Below are positions 15,623-23,987 of a DNA stretch of 53,163 nt, piece after piece. The stretch covers positions 1 to 53,163 of the forward strand of contig BQJS01000008.1 in the NCBI GenBank assembly GCA_021604825.1, written 5' to 3'. The notes below the pieces were generated by a model. That model was not told the origin of the DNA. It saw nothing but the letters and a program-made list of their open reading frames with translations, and ran no database searches. Both the position numbers and the translations under genes were made by a program. Source of the DNA: Phycisphaerae bacterium (GTDB lineage Bacteria > Planctomycetota > Phycisphaerae > UBA1845). Each line of letters begins with the position of its first letter. Positions within the stretch are counted from its first letter, which is position 1.

Positions 15623-17221
15623 ATGGCAAGAACAGTTGCAGCAGCAGGTTTTGGTTTAACAGCCAAAACCAAACCATTTGAACGAGGCATGAAGCGCGCA
15701 GCCAAGGCAACAGGCGGCGTGACAAGAGCCTTGGGCTTCCTTAAATCAAAAGCATTTGGGTTTGGTGCAGCGCTCACTGCGGCTGTTGGCGTTGGTGGAC
15801 TTGGCATCATGGTCAAGCAATCGTTTGAAACTATTGATGCCCTTGGCAAGACTTCTGACAAACTTGGCACGACAACCGAGGGGCTTGCAGGGTTGCGGTT
15901 GGCAGCGGAGTTGACCGGGCAGTCTGGCAAACAACTTGACGTTGGTCTGCAACGCATGACTAGACGCTTGTCGGAAGTTGCCGCAACAGGCAAAGGTGTT
16001 GCAAAACCTGCATTGTTAGAGTTGGGGTTGGATGCCGAACGCTTAGGCAAGATGACGCCAACCGAGCAATTTGCTGAACTTGCAGGGGCGTTTGGCAAAG
16101 TCAAAAGTCAGAGCGACAAGGTGCGGTTGGGCTTCGCCCTGTTTGACTCAGACGGCGTTGGTTTGATAAACACGCTTGCACTTGGCAAAGAGGGGTTAGC
16201 AGGTGTTGCAGAACAAGCAGGCATTGCAGGCATTGCCCTCAATCGTGTTGAAGTTGCCAAGATAGAACAAGCCAACGATGCAGTAACCATTCTGCAAAAA
16301 CATTTCATCGGTTTAGCCAACACCATTGCCATCAACCTTGCACCATTCGTCACGCACTTAGCAACACGGTTCACCGAAGCCACCATTGCAGGTGGTGGCA
16401 TGGGTCAAATTGTCACCAAGTCTATTGGTTGGATTGTCAAAGCAACATCGTTTGCACTTGAAGCAGTTGATGCGCTTAGGTTTGGTTTTGGGTTGTTCAA
16501 GATTGGCGTTGTGGGCGTAGCAGCGGCAACGGTTGACGGCTTCAACGGTCTGCTCAATTTCATCGCAGACATACCACACTTCCTTGACGTAGCAGCAACC
16601 ACGGGCGCTGAGTTTTTCTTGCGTGCAATTGATTGGATGGGGCGTGGGATTGTTGACTTAATAAACCTCATACCGGGCGTTGAGATCGCATTCAGTGACG
16701 CTGCTGTAAACATGGCAAATGACCTTGCTAAAGAGTTGGCTGACAAGGTGCGACCAGAACACATTGACTTTACAGGTGGTTTGGCTGACGGACTTGACTT
16801 GGTTGTCAATGAGATGGTCACGGACTTGAACGATGGACTGGCAAAGGGTGCATTTGATACGGCAATGAGGTTTGAGAAGTGGTTCGATGGTGTCAATGAC
16901 GCAGCCACAAAAGCAGCAGAACAAACCATTGCCAAGGCGCAGGAAGTTGGAACACCAACCCTTGCATTAGACAAGCAGAAAAAAGCAAAGGCAGCCAAAA
17001 AAGATAAGGGCGTTGCAGCATTGCAGGCAGGGTCAGCAGCGGCGTTGAAGGCGATTGCAAAAAGAGGCGGCAACCAACAACACCGCAGAGATATTCAACA
17101 GCAGCAGCAAACCGAATTGCTGACAGTCATTTGGAAGTTTATGAACGCATTCGGTGGTGATGCACTGCAAAAACTTGGTGTGATTGCTGAGAACAGCCCA
17201 GTAGCAACTAACGTAACTTGA
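15623..17221 (+). CDS. Tape-measure protein
   Basis: 532 aa. It sets the tail length and is carried in the tube. The N-terminus is helical and rich in Ala, Gly and Lys (TAKTKPFERGMKRAAKATGGV), followed by a hydrophobic stretch FGAALTAAVGVGGLGIMV and KLGTTTEGLAGLRLAAELTGQ, typical of tape measures. A second hydrophobic region lies at about 270-330. The C-terminus has a Lys-rich coiled coil and Gln run. At roughly 1.5 angstroms per residue the tail would be about 80 nm, a short siphovirus tail. GGAGAAGGGA at 15,600-15,609 is the ribosome site. Confidence 0.88.
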   Translation: MARTVAAAGFGLTAKTKPFERGMKRAAKATGGVTRALGFLKSKAFGFGAALTAAVGVGGLGIMVKQSFETIDALGKTSDKLGTTTEGLAGLRLAAELTGQSGKQLDVGLQRMTRRLSEVAATGKGVAKPALLELGLDAERLGKMTPTEQFAELAGAFGKVKSQSDKVRLGFALFDSDGVGLINTLALGKEGLAGVAEQAGIAGIALNRVEVAKIEQANDAVTILQKHFIGLANTIAINLAPFVTHLATRFTEATIAGGGMGQIVTKSIGWIVKATSFALEAVDALRFGFGLFKIGVVGVAAATVDGFNGLLNFIADIPHFLDVAATTGAEFFLRAIDWMGRGIVDLINLIPGVEIAFSDAAVNMANDLAKELADKVRPEHIDFTGGLADGLDLVVNEMVTDLNDGLAKGAFDTAMRFEKWFDGVNDAATKAAEQTIAKAQEVGTPTLALDKQKKAKAAKKDKGVAALQAGSAAALKAIAKRGGNQQHRRDIQQQQQTELLTVIWKFMNAFGGDALQKLGVIAENSPVATNVT

Positions 17222-17245
17222 TAACGGTTAGACCAAGAGGATTAA

Positions 17246-18229
17246 ATGGCAGTAACAGCAGTTAAAGAGAAAAGACAAAGCAGGTCATCATCAAGTGATG
17301 CACGTCACCGCAGTTATACCCGTGTCTATCAAGTCATCTTAGATGATCCTACCAATGGTGAAGCCATTGCACTGACTGCATCATTTGGTGGCGACTCAGT
17401 ACCAGACCAAGGCGATCAACACGACACCGACACCTTTGCCCGTGTTGTAAACAAATCGACAGCATCAAGGGGTGATGATGGTTTGGTCTATGACGTAACG
17501 GTCAATTGGGATACCGACTACAAACGTGCTGGTTTCCAGTTGATCGGTGGCAGTGGTCAAAGCGCCTTCAACGATCCACCAACCTTTGTTGAAAACCCAC
17601 TAATCAGACCACCATCCATAACGTTTAGAAATGACATAACCGCTGAGGAAATGCACTTTGACCTGAATGACAAGAAGGTCAAAAACTCAGCAGGTAAACC
17701 CTTTGACCCCGCACCGTTGCAAGATAAGTCACGGTATACATGGGTCATTGAGCGCAACCAAACTGAGGTCAGCGTTGCTGCACTGTATGCGCTAAACAAC
17801 ACGATCAATACAACTGCCATCAGTATCGGTGACTTCTCGCACCCAAAAGAAACACTGAAGTTGACCATCAGCACAACAGGTGTTGAGTACGACGGTGGTT
17901 GGGCATTCTGGCCCATTACCTACGAGTTGCAATACAAGCCCGAAGGCTGGCAACCCAAGATTGTAAACCGTGGTTGGCAATGTTTCAGAACAGCCAACGA
18001 TGACAAGCCAACGTATCCACCCGTTTTTGACAATGCAGGTGTTGAGATTGAACCAGCACCCGCACCACCCGAACCTGTGTTCTTAGCAGCAGACGGAACG
18101 TTATTACCCGAGGGCGATGACCCTACATACGCAGTGCCAGACGGTGGTGGTGATTACAAGACTTATGAAACGTTTGAGTTCTCAGGGTTAGGGTTCTCAA
18201 CGTTGTTCTCGTCGGACATTTTCTCATAA
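17246..18229 (+). CDS. Virion protein after the tape measure (probable tail tip)
   Basis: 327 aa, not assigned to a family. It is beta-rich with a basic, Ser-rich start (EKRQSRSSSSDARHRS), a core of alternating strands (YELQYKPEGWQPKIVNRGWQCF), and a Pro-rich C-terminal third (EPAPAPPEPVF). Position directly after the tape measure is that of distal tail or baseplate hub proteins in siphoviruses. AGAGG at 17,235-17,239 precedes the ATG. Confidence 0.65.
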   Translation: MAVTAVKEKRQSRSSSSDARHRSYTRVYQVILDDPTNGEAIALTASFGGDSVPDQGDQHDTDTFARVVNKSTASRGDDGLVYDVTVNWDTDYKRAGFQLIGGSGQSAFNDPPTFVENPLIRPPSITFRNDITAEEMHFDLNDKKVKNSAGKPFDPAPLQDKSRYTWVIERNQTEVSVAALYALNNTINTTAISIGDFSHPKETLKLTISTTGVEYDGGWAFWPITYELQYKPEGWQPKIVNRGWQCFRTANDDKPTYPPVFDNAGVEIEPAPAPPEPVFLAADGTLLPEGDDPTYAVPDGGGDYKTYETFEFSGLGFSTLFSSDIFS

Positions 18230-18242
18230 AGGAACGCAGTCA

Positions 18243-18773
18243 ATGCCTAACCAACCAGTCAGAATAACTTCCGACGTATTGTCACGCATCATGCGGGTTG
18301 TGCGCCGGGTGGAGCGCCAACCTGAAGTACGTCGTGAACGTCGTGGTCCTGTTGGTGGTGGTGGCAGCTCAAGGTTCTTTTTGGCAAGGATAGATGACTT
18401 TGCACCGTTGTCTGCAAACCGTTGGAAATATGGGTTCACACAAATGACGGTGAACACTGACAAAACCTTTGTGGTTTTGAACGGTGGGCGCACTGAGACA
18501 ACAACCGGCAACTATGCCATCAACATACACGAGGGCAGCAATACGGGTGCAGGTGTTGAAGGGCACAGCGTCAACATTGACGGCATTGACTACCCAGGTG
18601 GTTTTGAACTGCAACCTGTTGGTGGTCGGCAGGACTTCGACTCAGGGTCAGCCAATTACAACAACATCGGCAACAACGTCATCGTGCAGATGTGGACGGT
18701 CAGCGACACCGAAGGCAGTACGGTTTATTGCTTCGAGTATTGCAACGCAGATGACGGAACATGCGAAGCATAA
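18243..18773 (+). CDS. Virion protein of unknown function, 176 aa
   Basis: The N-terminal 45 residues are strongly basic (RIMRVVRRVERQPEVRRERRGPV) and followed by a GGGGSS linker, then a beta-rich domain of about 130 residues ending in a CFEYCNADDGTCEA cysteine group. This looks like a helical anchor attached to a surface domain, as in tail-tip or fibre-adaptor proteins. Not recognised. It follows its neighbour by 13 bases and belongs to the same tail-tip operon. Confidence 0.6.
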   Translation: MPNQPVRITSDVLSRIMRVVRRVERQPEVRRERRGPVGGGGSSRFFLARIDDFAPLSANRWKYGFTQMTVNTDKTFVVLNGGRTETTTGNYAINIHEGSNTGAGVEGHSVNIDGIDYPGGFELQPVGGRQDFDSGSANYNNIGNNVIVQMWTVSDTEGSTVYCFEYCNADDGTCEA

Positions 18774-18790
18774 GGAAGGGTTAGAGCATT

Positions 18791-19615
18791 ATGGCATCAA
18801 GAGATTTTCTAAGTACATCAGATCAGTCATTTACAACCACCGGCAACTGGACGGCATCAACCGTACCCGTTGCAGGGGATGCAGTGACATTTACGTTGTC
18901 GTCAGCAGTCAGCATTGACGGCAGCGACCAAAACACAATCAACCTGGCATCAATTGGTGTTGGTCCAAGTTATACCGGCGACATTGGGTCATCAGGCAGT
19001 TACCTAATCATCAGCGCAGACTATGTGTCAATTGTCGGTGGTACCGGCATGGGGAACATTTACCTTGACTCAGGTGCAACTGACGAATTTGACGAAGTGG
19101 TCATTGACTCAGCCTCAACCAGCAACCGTGTATACCTTGACGGTGACATTGGCACACTGATTGTGCGTCATGGCAAGGTGACGTTGGTGGGTGGTACTTG
19201 TGACAACGTATACATTGAGTGGAATGGTTCGGGCAATTATCCCGAGGTGGTCAACGAGGGTTCGACCATCACATCATTCAGGTCAGAAACGTTGTTCAGT
19301 GGATCACAAACAGGTGGCACCATTACAACCTATCGTGCATCACAAGGCTCGTTCGTAGTCGATGCGGGTACGGTTGCCAACTATGACCTGGCAGGCAATG
19401 CAGCAGTTGAACACAACACCGATGAGACGGTGACGTTGGTTGACATTTGGTCCGGCGCATCGTTTGACGCAAGCAATGACGTACGGGCGAAGACCTTTAG
19501 TGCGGTCAACTTGCACCAAGGCGGTGTGGCTGACTTTGACAATGGACTACCGGGTTCAATGACTTTGACTGCTAAAAAGGAATTCGGCTCAAGTGCCATT
19601 CTTGAGGCTAACTAA
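18791..19615 (+). CDS. Beta-solenoid-like tail protein
   Basis: 274 aa of Ser/Thr/Gly/Asp-rich short strands with regular turns (SADYVSIVGGTGMGNIYLDS, GDIGTLIVRHGKVTLVGG, GGTITTYRASQGSFVVDAG). Such spacing suits a right-handed beta-helix, common in receptor-binding and tip proteins. It starts with TGNWTASTVPVAGDAVTF, similar to the beginning of many secreted and phage surface proteins. Ribosome site AAGGAAGGG at 18,773-18,781. Host receptor binding is inferred only. Confidence 0.65.
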   Translation: MASRDFLSTSDQSFTTTGNWTASTVPVAGDAVTFTLSSAVSIDGSDQNTINLASIGVGPSYTGDIGSSGSYLIISADYVSIVGGTGMGNIYLDSGATDEFDEVVIDSASTSNRVYLDGDIGTLIVRHGKVTLVGGTCDNVYIEWNGSGNYPEVVNEGSTITSFRSETLFSGSQTGGTITTYRASQGSFVVDAGTVANYDLAGNAAVEHNTDETVTLVDIWSGASFDASNDVRAKTFSAVNLHQGGVADFDNGLPGSMTLTAKKEFGSSAILEAN

Positions 19616-19620
19616 CTGCA

Positions 19621-20796
19621 ATGACTTGGAGACGTGGCAAATGTAAGTGCTGTGATTGTGACTGCTGTACGCTTATCTCGCATGACGGCGTGACCTTAAT
19701 TGAAACCGATGGTTCATCAACGTGCAGTGTCGGCAACAAGTTGTTGTGGCGGTTCAGCAAAGAGGACGTACATGGCAGATCGTCAGCCAGAACAAGTGTC
19801 AGTTATGACCCACCACTTTGCTTTGACGGTGGACCTTTGACAATCATTGCACACCCACCTTACATCATTCAGTGCAACACACGTTACTATTTCCAAGACA
19901 TGCGGATCACTTGGGGTTGCGCTGGTGAGTTTACCACGGGATGGATTGAGTCACGCACTTACACAATCAACTTACCAACGTGTGAGGAGGTTTGTGACGC
20001 TGGCGAGATATGCACCATAACACTTGAGGCAAGATACAAAGAGATTGTTAGAGGACGAAGCTGCGACGAGTGCAGGATCAATGGTGGGTTTGGAACTAAG
20101 GGACTTGTGGCAAGGGTTACACCTAACTGGGGACCGTGGCAGGCAGCCGGATTGCAAAACCCTAATGATTGGTCAGATGGCTGCGAGCAAGAACTACAAG
20201 ATATGCTTGACGGCTTGGTGCCAGAAGTAGACACATTTCCATTGCAGGCAGGGGATGAGTTGTTTGCTGCGGGTTGTCTGGATGGCATCGGCAACGGCTG
20301 TCAATGTGAATTCTTAGGCGGTTCTTCGATAATTGAATTCCCGGATCATGTTGGCATTTGTTACAAAAGAAACGCTCTCGATACGTTCACGCACTATCAA
20401 GTGTCTGCGTCAGCCCTATGCGTCTTGGCGCTGCACAATGACTTTGATACCGGGCACACAATTGTAGATGCGTGGCAGATCTCGGGCAGTATGCAAATGG
20501 TGTTGAACCTTGAGGGACCACCGGGAGGTCCGGCAGCGTGGCGACAATATTACAGGTGCGCCAAGGGTGAACATGAAGTGCAGACTGGACCCGTGGATTT
20601 AGGCTTGATTGACTTTAGCATCAACAGCAATGAATTCTGTCAGAAGATTTTGCAGTTCTATTTAGGGCGCAACTCGTCAAGCACCGAAGTGACGGTGCCA
20701 CCGGGACCGTACGACTCAACTTACTTTTGTGCCAACGCCAACATTCCACACGGAACGGGTTTCACGTCTGGATCATGCAACGTGGAGATACTGTGA
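19621..20796 (+). CDS. Cysteine-rich virion protein
   Basis: 391 aa with 25 cysteines, spread over the whole length. The first 16 residues hold six of them (CKCCDCDCC). Other pairs include CEEVC, CDEC and CQC. Such a content suggests disulfide bonding or metal binding in an extracellular virion part. The rest is beta-rich (TYTINLP, YQVSASALCVLALHND, AWQISGSMQMVLNLEGP). No family recognised. It is the last large gene of the tail module and ends by GTGA overlap with the next. It could be a host-binding tip protein. Confidence 0.65.
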   Translation: MTWRRGKCKCCDCDCCTLISHDGVTLIETDGSSTCSVGNKLLWRFSKEDVHGRSSARTSVSYDPPLCFDGGPLTIIAHPPYIIQCNTRYYFQDMRITWGCAGEFTTGWIESRTYTINLPTCEEVCDAGEICTITLEARYKEIVRGRSCDECRINGGFGTKGLVARVTPNWGPWQAAGLQNPNDWSDGCEQELQDMLDGLVPEVDTFPLQAGDELFAAGCLDGIGNGCQCEFLGGSSIIEFPDHVGICYKRNALDTFTHYQVSASALCVLALHNDFDTGHTIVDAWQISGSMQMVLNLEGPPGGPAAWRQYYRCAKGEHEVQTGPVDLGLIDFSINSNEFCQKILQFYLGRNSSSTEVTVPPGPYDSTYFCANANIPHGTGFTSGSCNVEIL

Positions 20797-20969
20797 GGAG
20801 TAGACGGCTATTTGAGGGTGACAGAGGACCACTTAGGACCGAGGATCTGATGCCAGTGGGACAGACTGGTGATTCGTCAGGCTCACAACAACAAACCGTG
20901 CCGAGCAACAGGCAAGTGAAGCAATCAAAGGGTTGCGGGGGATGTAGACGAGTTTTTGGCAGAAAGTGA
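20793..20969 (+). CDS. Small basic protein with C-terminal CGGC
   Basis: 58 aa from GTG 20,793, which overlaps the upstream TGA; GGAG at 20,784-20,787 is well placed. The protein is polar and basic (RSRRLFEGDRGPLRTED) and ends KGCGGCRRVFGRK. The CGGC suggests a metal or disulfide site. It ends the plus-strand phage block. The frame is open further upstream (ATG 20,775), so the start is uncertain. Confidence 0.5.
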   Translation: MRSRRLFEGDRGPLRTEDLMPVGQTGDSSGSQQQTVPSNRQVKQSKGCGGCRRVFGRK

Positions 20970-20992
20970 TGACGGCAACATCGTCAAATGCC

Positions 20993-21979
20993 TTATCGTC
21001 CACCTGCCGCTTGATTACCGTGATACACAAAGGCTTCGAGCACATCCGACTTATCACCACTGCTTAGTCCTGACGTGAAACTCGCAATGACTCTCCGTGG
21101 CACCGGATAGTTGAGGTAGGGGGCAGCACCTACAAGGGCATCCCGCCTGTCCCCTGACCAACGCATTCCGGCTATCATGGATGACAGATCGGCGGCGCTG
21201 ATTCTCCGATGCATTGCCCGCAGTCCGTTCTTGATTGCCTTTGCTCGTTCGGAATCACTTCCTATACCCCGAACAGTTGCAATCAAGATTTTTGTCTCCT
21301 TAGACGCAGATGGATTATTGCTCACGATGGCTGAAGCGGCCAGTTTGCGATAGCGCTCGTTCGTACTACGTTCCGCCTCAACCTGCGCTTGCAATGCTTT
21401 GGACTGCTGAATACACTTCGAATTTTCGTGCTTAAGTTCAGCGTGTTTTTGCTTAAGCGAGATATGCTCATTCAACAGATCATCAAACTCGGGCAGAGTT
21501 ACTGGCACATTCCCCGTTTCGAGCAGTTGAATCTCGTGGCGCAAAGCATCTGTTGTCTCGTCGTGCAATGCCGAAGCATCCTTATGCCGAGCTAAGAGCA
21601 AAGCGTGCTTTTCATTGCACGCATTCAGATCAATTTCTAAAGTTGCGGCCTTCTGCGGCCAATTGGCAGACTCAACGTCCTGCAAGTTTTGATGCAGTCG
21701 ATTAAATTCAGCGTTGCAGTCTTCCAATTTGATCACCGATTTCTCTTTTGCCAATCTCTCATTGTGAAAACGTTCTTCAAAGGCATCCTTCTCCGCAAGT
21801 CGTTGGGATAAATCATCTGCTCTTGTAGCGTGCATCTCGATTCGTGCTGTGTATACGTTATGCAGCATCAGCCAAAAAGCCCCGAAAACTACACTGAGGA
21901 AGATGGCTGTGGCAACCGCAGGGTGATCGTTGATACTCTTCCACGGCGTCGAATGGGGTTGTTCTGTTTCTCTTTGCAT
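20993..21979 (-). CDS. Membrane-anchored coiled-coil protein
   Basis: 328 aa, not named. A single transmembrane helix at residues about 22-42 (ATAIFLSVVFGAFWLMLHNVY) is followed by a long coiled coil (about 50-215) rich in Glu, Lys, Leu and Ala. The C-terminal hundred residues are helical with repeated units (ISAADLSSMIAGMRWSGDRRDALVGAAP, VIASFTSGLSSGDKSDVLEAF), similar in layout to DUF4476-type repeats; this is a weak resemblance. It follows the DUF2726-type gene by nine bases on the same strand, so the two form an operon. It lies in the cargo part of the prophage and could be part of a host-protection module. Confidence 0.65.
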   Translation of the reverse strand: MQRETEQPHSTPWKSINDHPAVATAIFLSVVFGAFWLMLHNVYTARIEMHATRADDLSQRLAEKDAFEERFHNERLAKEKSVIKLEDCNAEFNRLHQNLQDVESANWPQKAATLEIDLNACNEKHALLLARHKDASALHDETTDALRHEIQLLETGNVPVTLPEFDDLLNEHISLKQKHAELKHENSKCIQQSKALQAQVEAERSTNERYRKLAASAIVSNNPSASKETKILIATVRGIGSDSERAKAIKNGLRAMHRRISAADLSSMIAGMRWSGDRRDALVGAAPYLNYPVPRRVIASFTSGLSSGDKSDVLEAFVYHGNQAAGGR

Positions 21980-21988
21980 TGCTATAGG

Positions 21989-22588
21989 CTAACTCATCTT
22001 GGATACTTGGCGATTAGAATCCTTCGGGTGCTTTGTAACGACCCCTCTGAGCAAAGCATCCCTAATCAATGGTTCGTGATACTGGGACGAGGCCGGAACC
22101 ACAAACATTGGCACATCGGCAACCCTCAACGCCTCAGCCAAGAACTTGTCCCGTTTCTGTCGTGACGCCCGCCTGTGCGTCTTGTCGTTCAATTCAACAA
22201 CCGCCTTAATGCCGCAGTTGTCTGGATCGACCAACACAAAGTCAACGTGTTTTTGACTGATCCTGGCACCGTAACCTGCGTGCCAGGAGTCCGCAGGGCA
22301 GGTGATGATGTCAGCCAACCGCACCTTCATGGCAATGGTGTACTGATCGCCAACCGCCTCCTTGAGCACTCGATAGAACGCAAGTTCACCTTTGGTCAGT
22401 AGATGTTGACGTGAGTGGTAAGGCAGTCCTGCGTTGAGTTTCTTGGCTTCGGTGGACCCAAAAATGTCAAGCAGAATGGCGACGAATTCACGGAATGACT
22501 TTGGCTTGCTTTTGGCAAAGATGATGACGACGACAGCGGCAAGCAGGATCAGAAATAGCCCGATTAGTTTGAGCATAGCACCGCCCAT
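21989..22588 (-). CDS. Membrane-anchored DUF2726-type (PD-(D/E)xK-like) protein
   Basis: 199 aa. An N-terminal transmembrane helix (residues about 5-25, MLKLIGLFLILLAAVVVIIFA) precedes a DUF2726-like domain from about 64: LLTKGELAFYRVLKEAVG, KVRLADII, HVDFVLVDPDNCGIKAVVELNDKTH, then KRDKFLAEALRVADVPMFVVPAS. The D in HVDFVL and the E-x-x-D-K in VVELNDKTH have the placing of a PD-(D/E)xK nuclease site. Family function is unknown, though a nuclease fold is widely assumed. An alternative ATG lies four codons inside. The gene starts from the divergent region shared with the restriction enzyme. Confidence 0.78.
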   Translation of the reverse strand: MGGAMLKLIGLFLILLAAVVVIIFAKSKPKSFREFVAILLDIFGSTEAKKLNAGLPYHSRQHLLTKGELAFYRVLKEAVGDQYTIAMKVRLADIITCPADSWHAGYGARISQKHVDFVLVDPDNCGIKAVVELNDKTHRRASRQKRDKFLAEALRVADVPMFVVPASSQYHEPLIRDALLRGVVTKHPKDSNRQVSKMS

Positions 22589-22634
22589 TATGGCGTGGCG
22601 AGACCGAGAAGCAAGTGCAGATTGAGCAGGTGAG

Positions 22635-22663
22635 GCACCCGTGGACGGCGTATAATGGGGTGC
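22635..22663 (+). promoter_or_regulatory. Inverted repeat around a TATAAT box before the restriction gene
   Basis: GCACCC (22635-22640) and GGGTGC (22658-22663) flank a perfect TATAAT at 22651-22656. The -35 is poor (TTGAGC at 22622 is too far). The 283-base divergent gap 22,589-22,871 shows no gene. A protein bound to the inverted repeat would cover the -10 box, so it could be the operator of the HTH domain of the adjacent restriction enzyme. The leader to the ATG would be about 210 bases. Confidence 0.35.
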
Positions 22664-22871
22664 ATTCAGTTAATTCATTTTTGCGAGTGGATGAACTTCA
22701 ATATTGCTTTGGGGATCGTCAGGCGGTTGTAACCCTTGACGGTCCCCGCTCCTTTGTAAACAAGAAACGCAGCGAAACAACGTGCTACCCCCTTAATTGA
22801 GGTTGAGGCCACTCTCCTACACTGAGACTTGCGCGCTGGACTTGAACACCATCAGCCGCTAGCTTTTGGGT

Positions 22872-23987
22872 ATGGACTTGCCCACGATTGGAAGACTAGT
22901 CGCTGCCGCCCGCAATTCAGCCGGGATAGACTTGGCCACAGCCGCCTCGTCCGCAGGAGTGGCTAGCAACGTGATTCGTATGCTCGAATCCGGCAACGAC
23001 ATCAATCTAAATGAATTCCTGTTGATCTGCGAAGCCGTAGGTATGGACCTTGAGTGCTTGGGCCCAGCAACAGATGCAATCATCCCCGTGGGCAATGATT
23101 CCGATGCGCCATGCCATTTGAGAATTCGCGTGAATGGCTCAGTCTGCGACGTGTATCTTTCCGATGTGTCGGTTGGACAATACAAGTCGATGGTAGCGCA
23201 ACTGAGTGCGCTGCTTCAATCGTCAATTAAGCGCAGAGATTGTGTCGCTCAGGCAATTCGAGCCATGACTCGTCTGTGCCCGAAGGCAAACCCAAGCGAT
23301 CTCTATCACCATGTTATCTACAGGCAATACTTGGACCCTGCGAACCACCTCAAAGGAACAACTGCGGACAACCTCAATCAGAGTTGGGTCCGCACAAGTG
23401 GCGAAGGGTTCGAGCAAGCATTGGCGGACCATTACAACCCCGCACTACAGCAGCATGGAATTGCGCTGGTTCCGACTTTTTCGCGCACTATCAAGAAGCG
23501 AGTAATTGCAGCGTTGGGACTACATGGTCAAGTCACAGATTCAAAAATCGACATTGGTGTAACCGTGAGCCACAACGGAGCCCCGGTCTTGCTTGGTGGC
23601 GTCCATGCAAAAGCGAGTCTCGCAGAGCGTGTTACAGATGATATTCCCGCCAGTCGCATAATGATGCAGACAGGGTTTCTGTCGATATTGTCAACCTTAG
23701 ACGTGAAGTCATTTGGGCCACCGCAAGGAAATCTACTGAACGAGGGAGAATTGGGGACGCTGAAAAATCCGTCTGACAAGCGACGTTATGTCGAGGTTCA
23801 GGGCGATTTCTCTGCCTGTTTCTCGTACAACACACGGACGGTTCCCAGTCCAAGCGAAACGCAATCAGGAAAGCATATCTACACAGTTGATTTCGCTAAT
23901 CCACAAGATGTGTTTCATGATTTCCTCGTGGCAGAATCAAAGGCCTGGTTGCGTAAGACCAAAGACCCGAGTCGGCATAGATTATAA
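22872..23987 (+). CDS. Type II restriction endonuclease with fused HTH domain
   Basis: 371 aa. Residues 1-65 form an XRE-like helix-turn-helix (IGRLVAAARNSAGIDLATAASSAGVASNVIRMLESG). The rest resembles the BsaWI/NgoMIV-type enzymes that cut CCGG-containing sites: an acidic helix at GEGFEQAL (178-185), D227 in SKIDIGV, K247 in VHAKASLAERVTDD, with the 'S/A-K-x-S-L-A-E-R' region in the place of the metal and DNA-contact motif. The ATG at 22,872 is used; the TTG at 22,866 is an alternative, and neither has a ribosome site, in line with low expression. Its end overlaps the methyltransferase end by six bases, tail to tail. No separate controller gene exists. Recognition sequence is not determinable here. 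Confidence 0.8.
   Translation: MDLPTIGRLVAAARNSAGIDLATAASSAGVASNVIRMLESGNDINLNEFLLICEAVGMDLECLGPATDAIIPVGNDSDAPCHLRIRVNGSVCDVYLSDVSVGQYKSMVAQLSALLQSSIKRRDCVAQAIRAMTRLCPKANPSDLYHHVIYRQYLDPANHLKGTTADNLNQSWVRTSGEGFEQALADHYNPALQQHGIALVPTFSRTIKKRVIAALGLHGQVTDSKIDIGVTVSHNGAPVLLGGVHAKASLAERVTDDIPASRIMMQTGFLSILSTLDVKSFGPPQGNLLNEGELGTLKNPSDKRRYVEVQGDFSACFSYNTRTVPSPSETQSGKHIYTVDFANPQDVFHDFLVAESKAWLRKTKDPSRHRL

Noticed and set aside
22615..22800. 61-aa ORF as a controller (C) protein of the restriction system
   Set aside because: No helix-turn-helix pattern and no ribosome site; it overlaps the candidate promoter.
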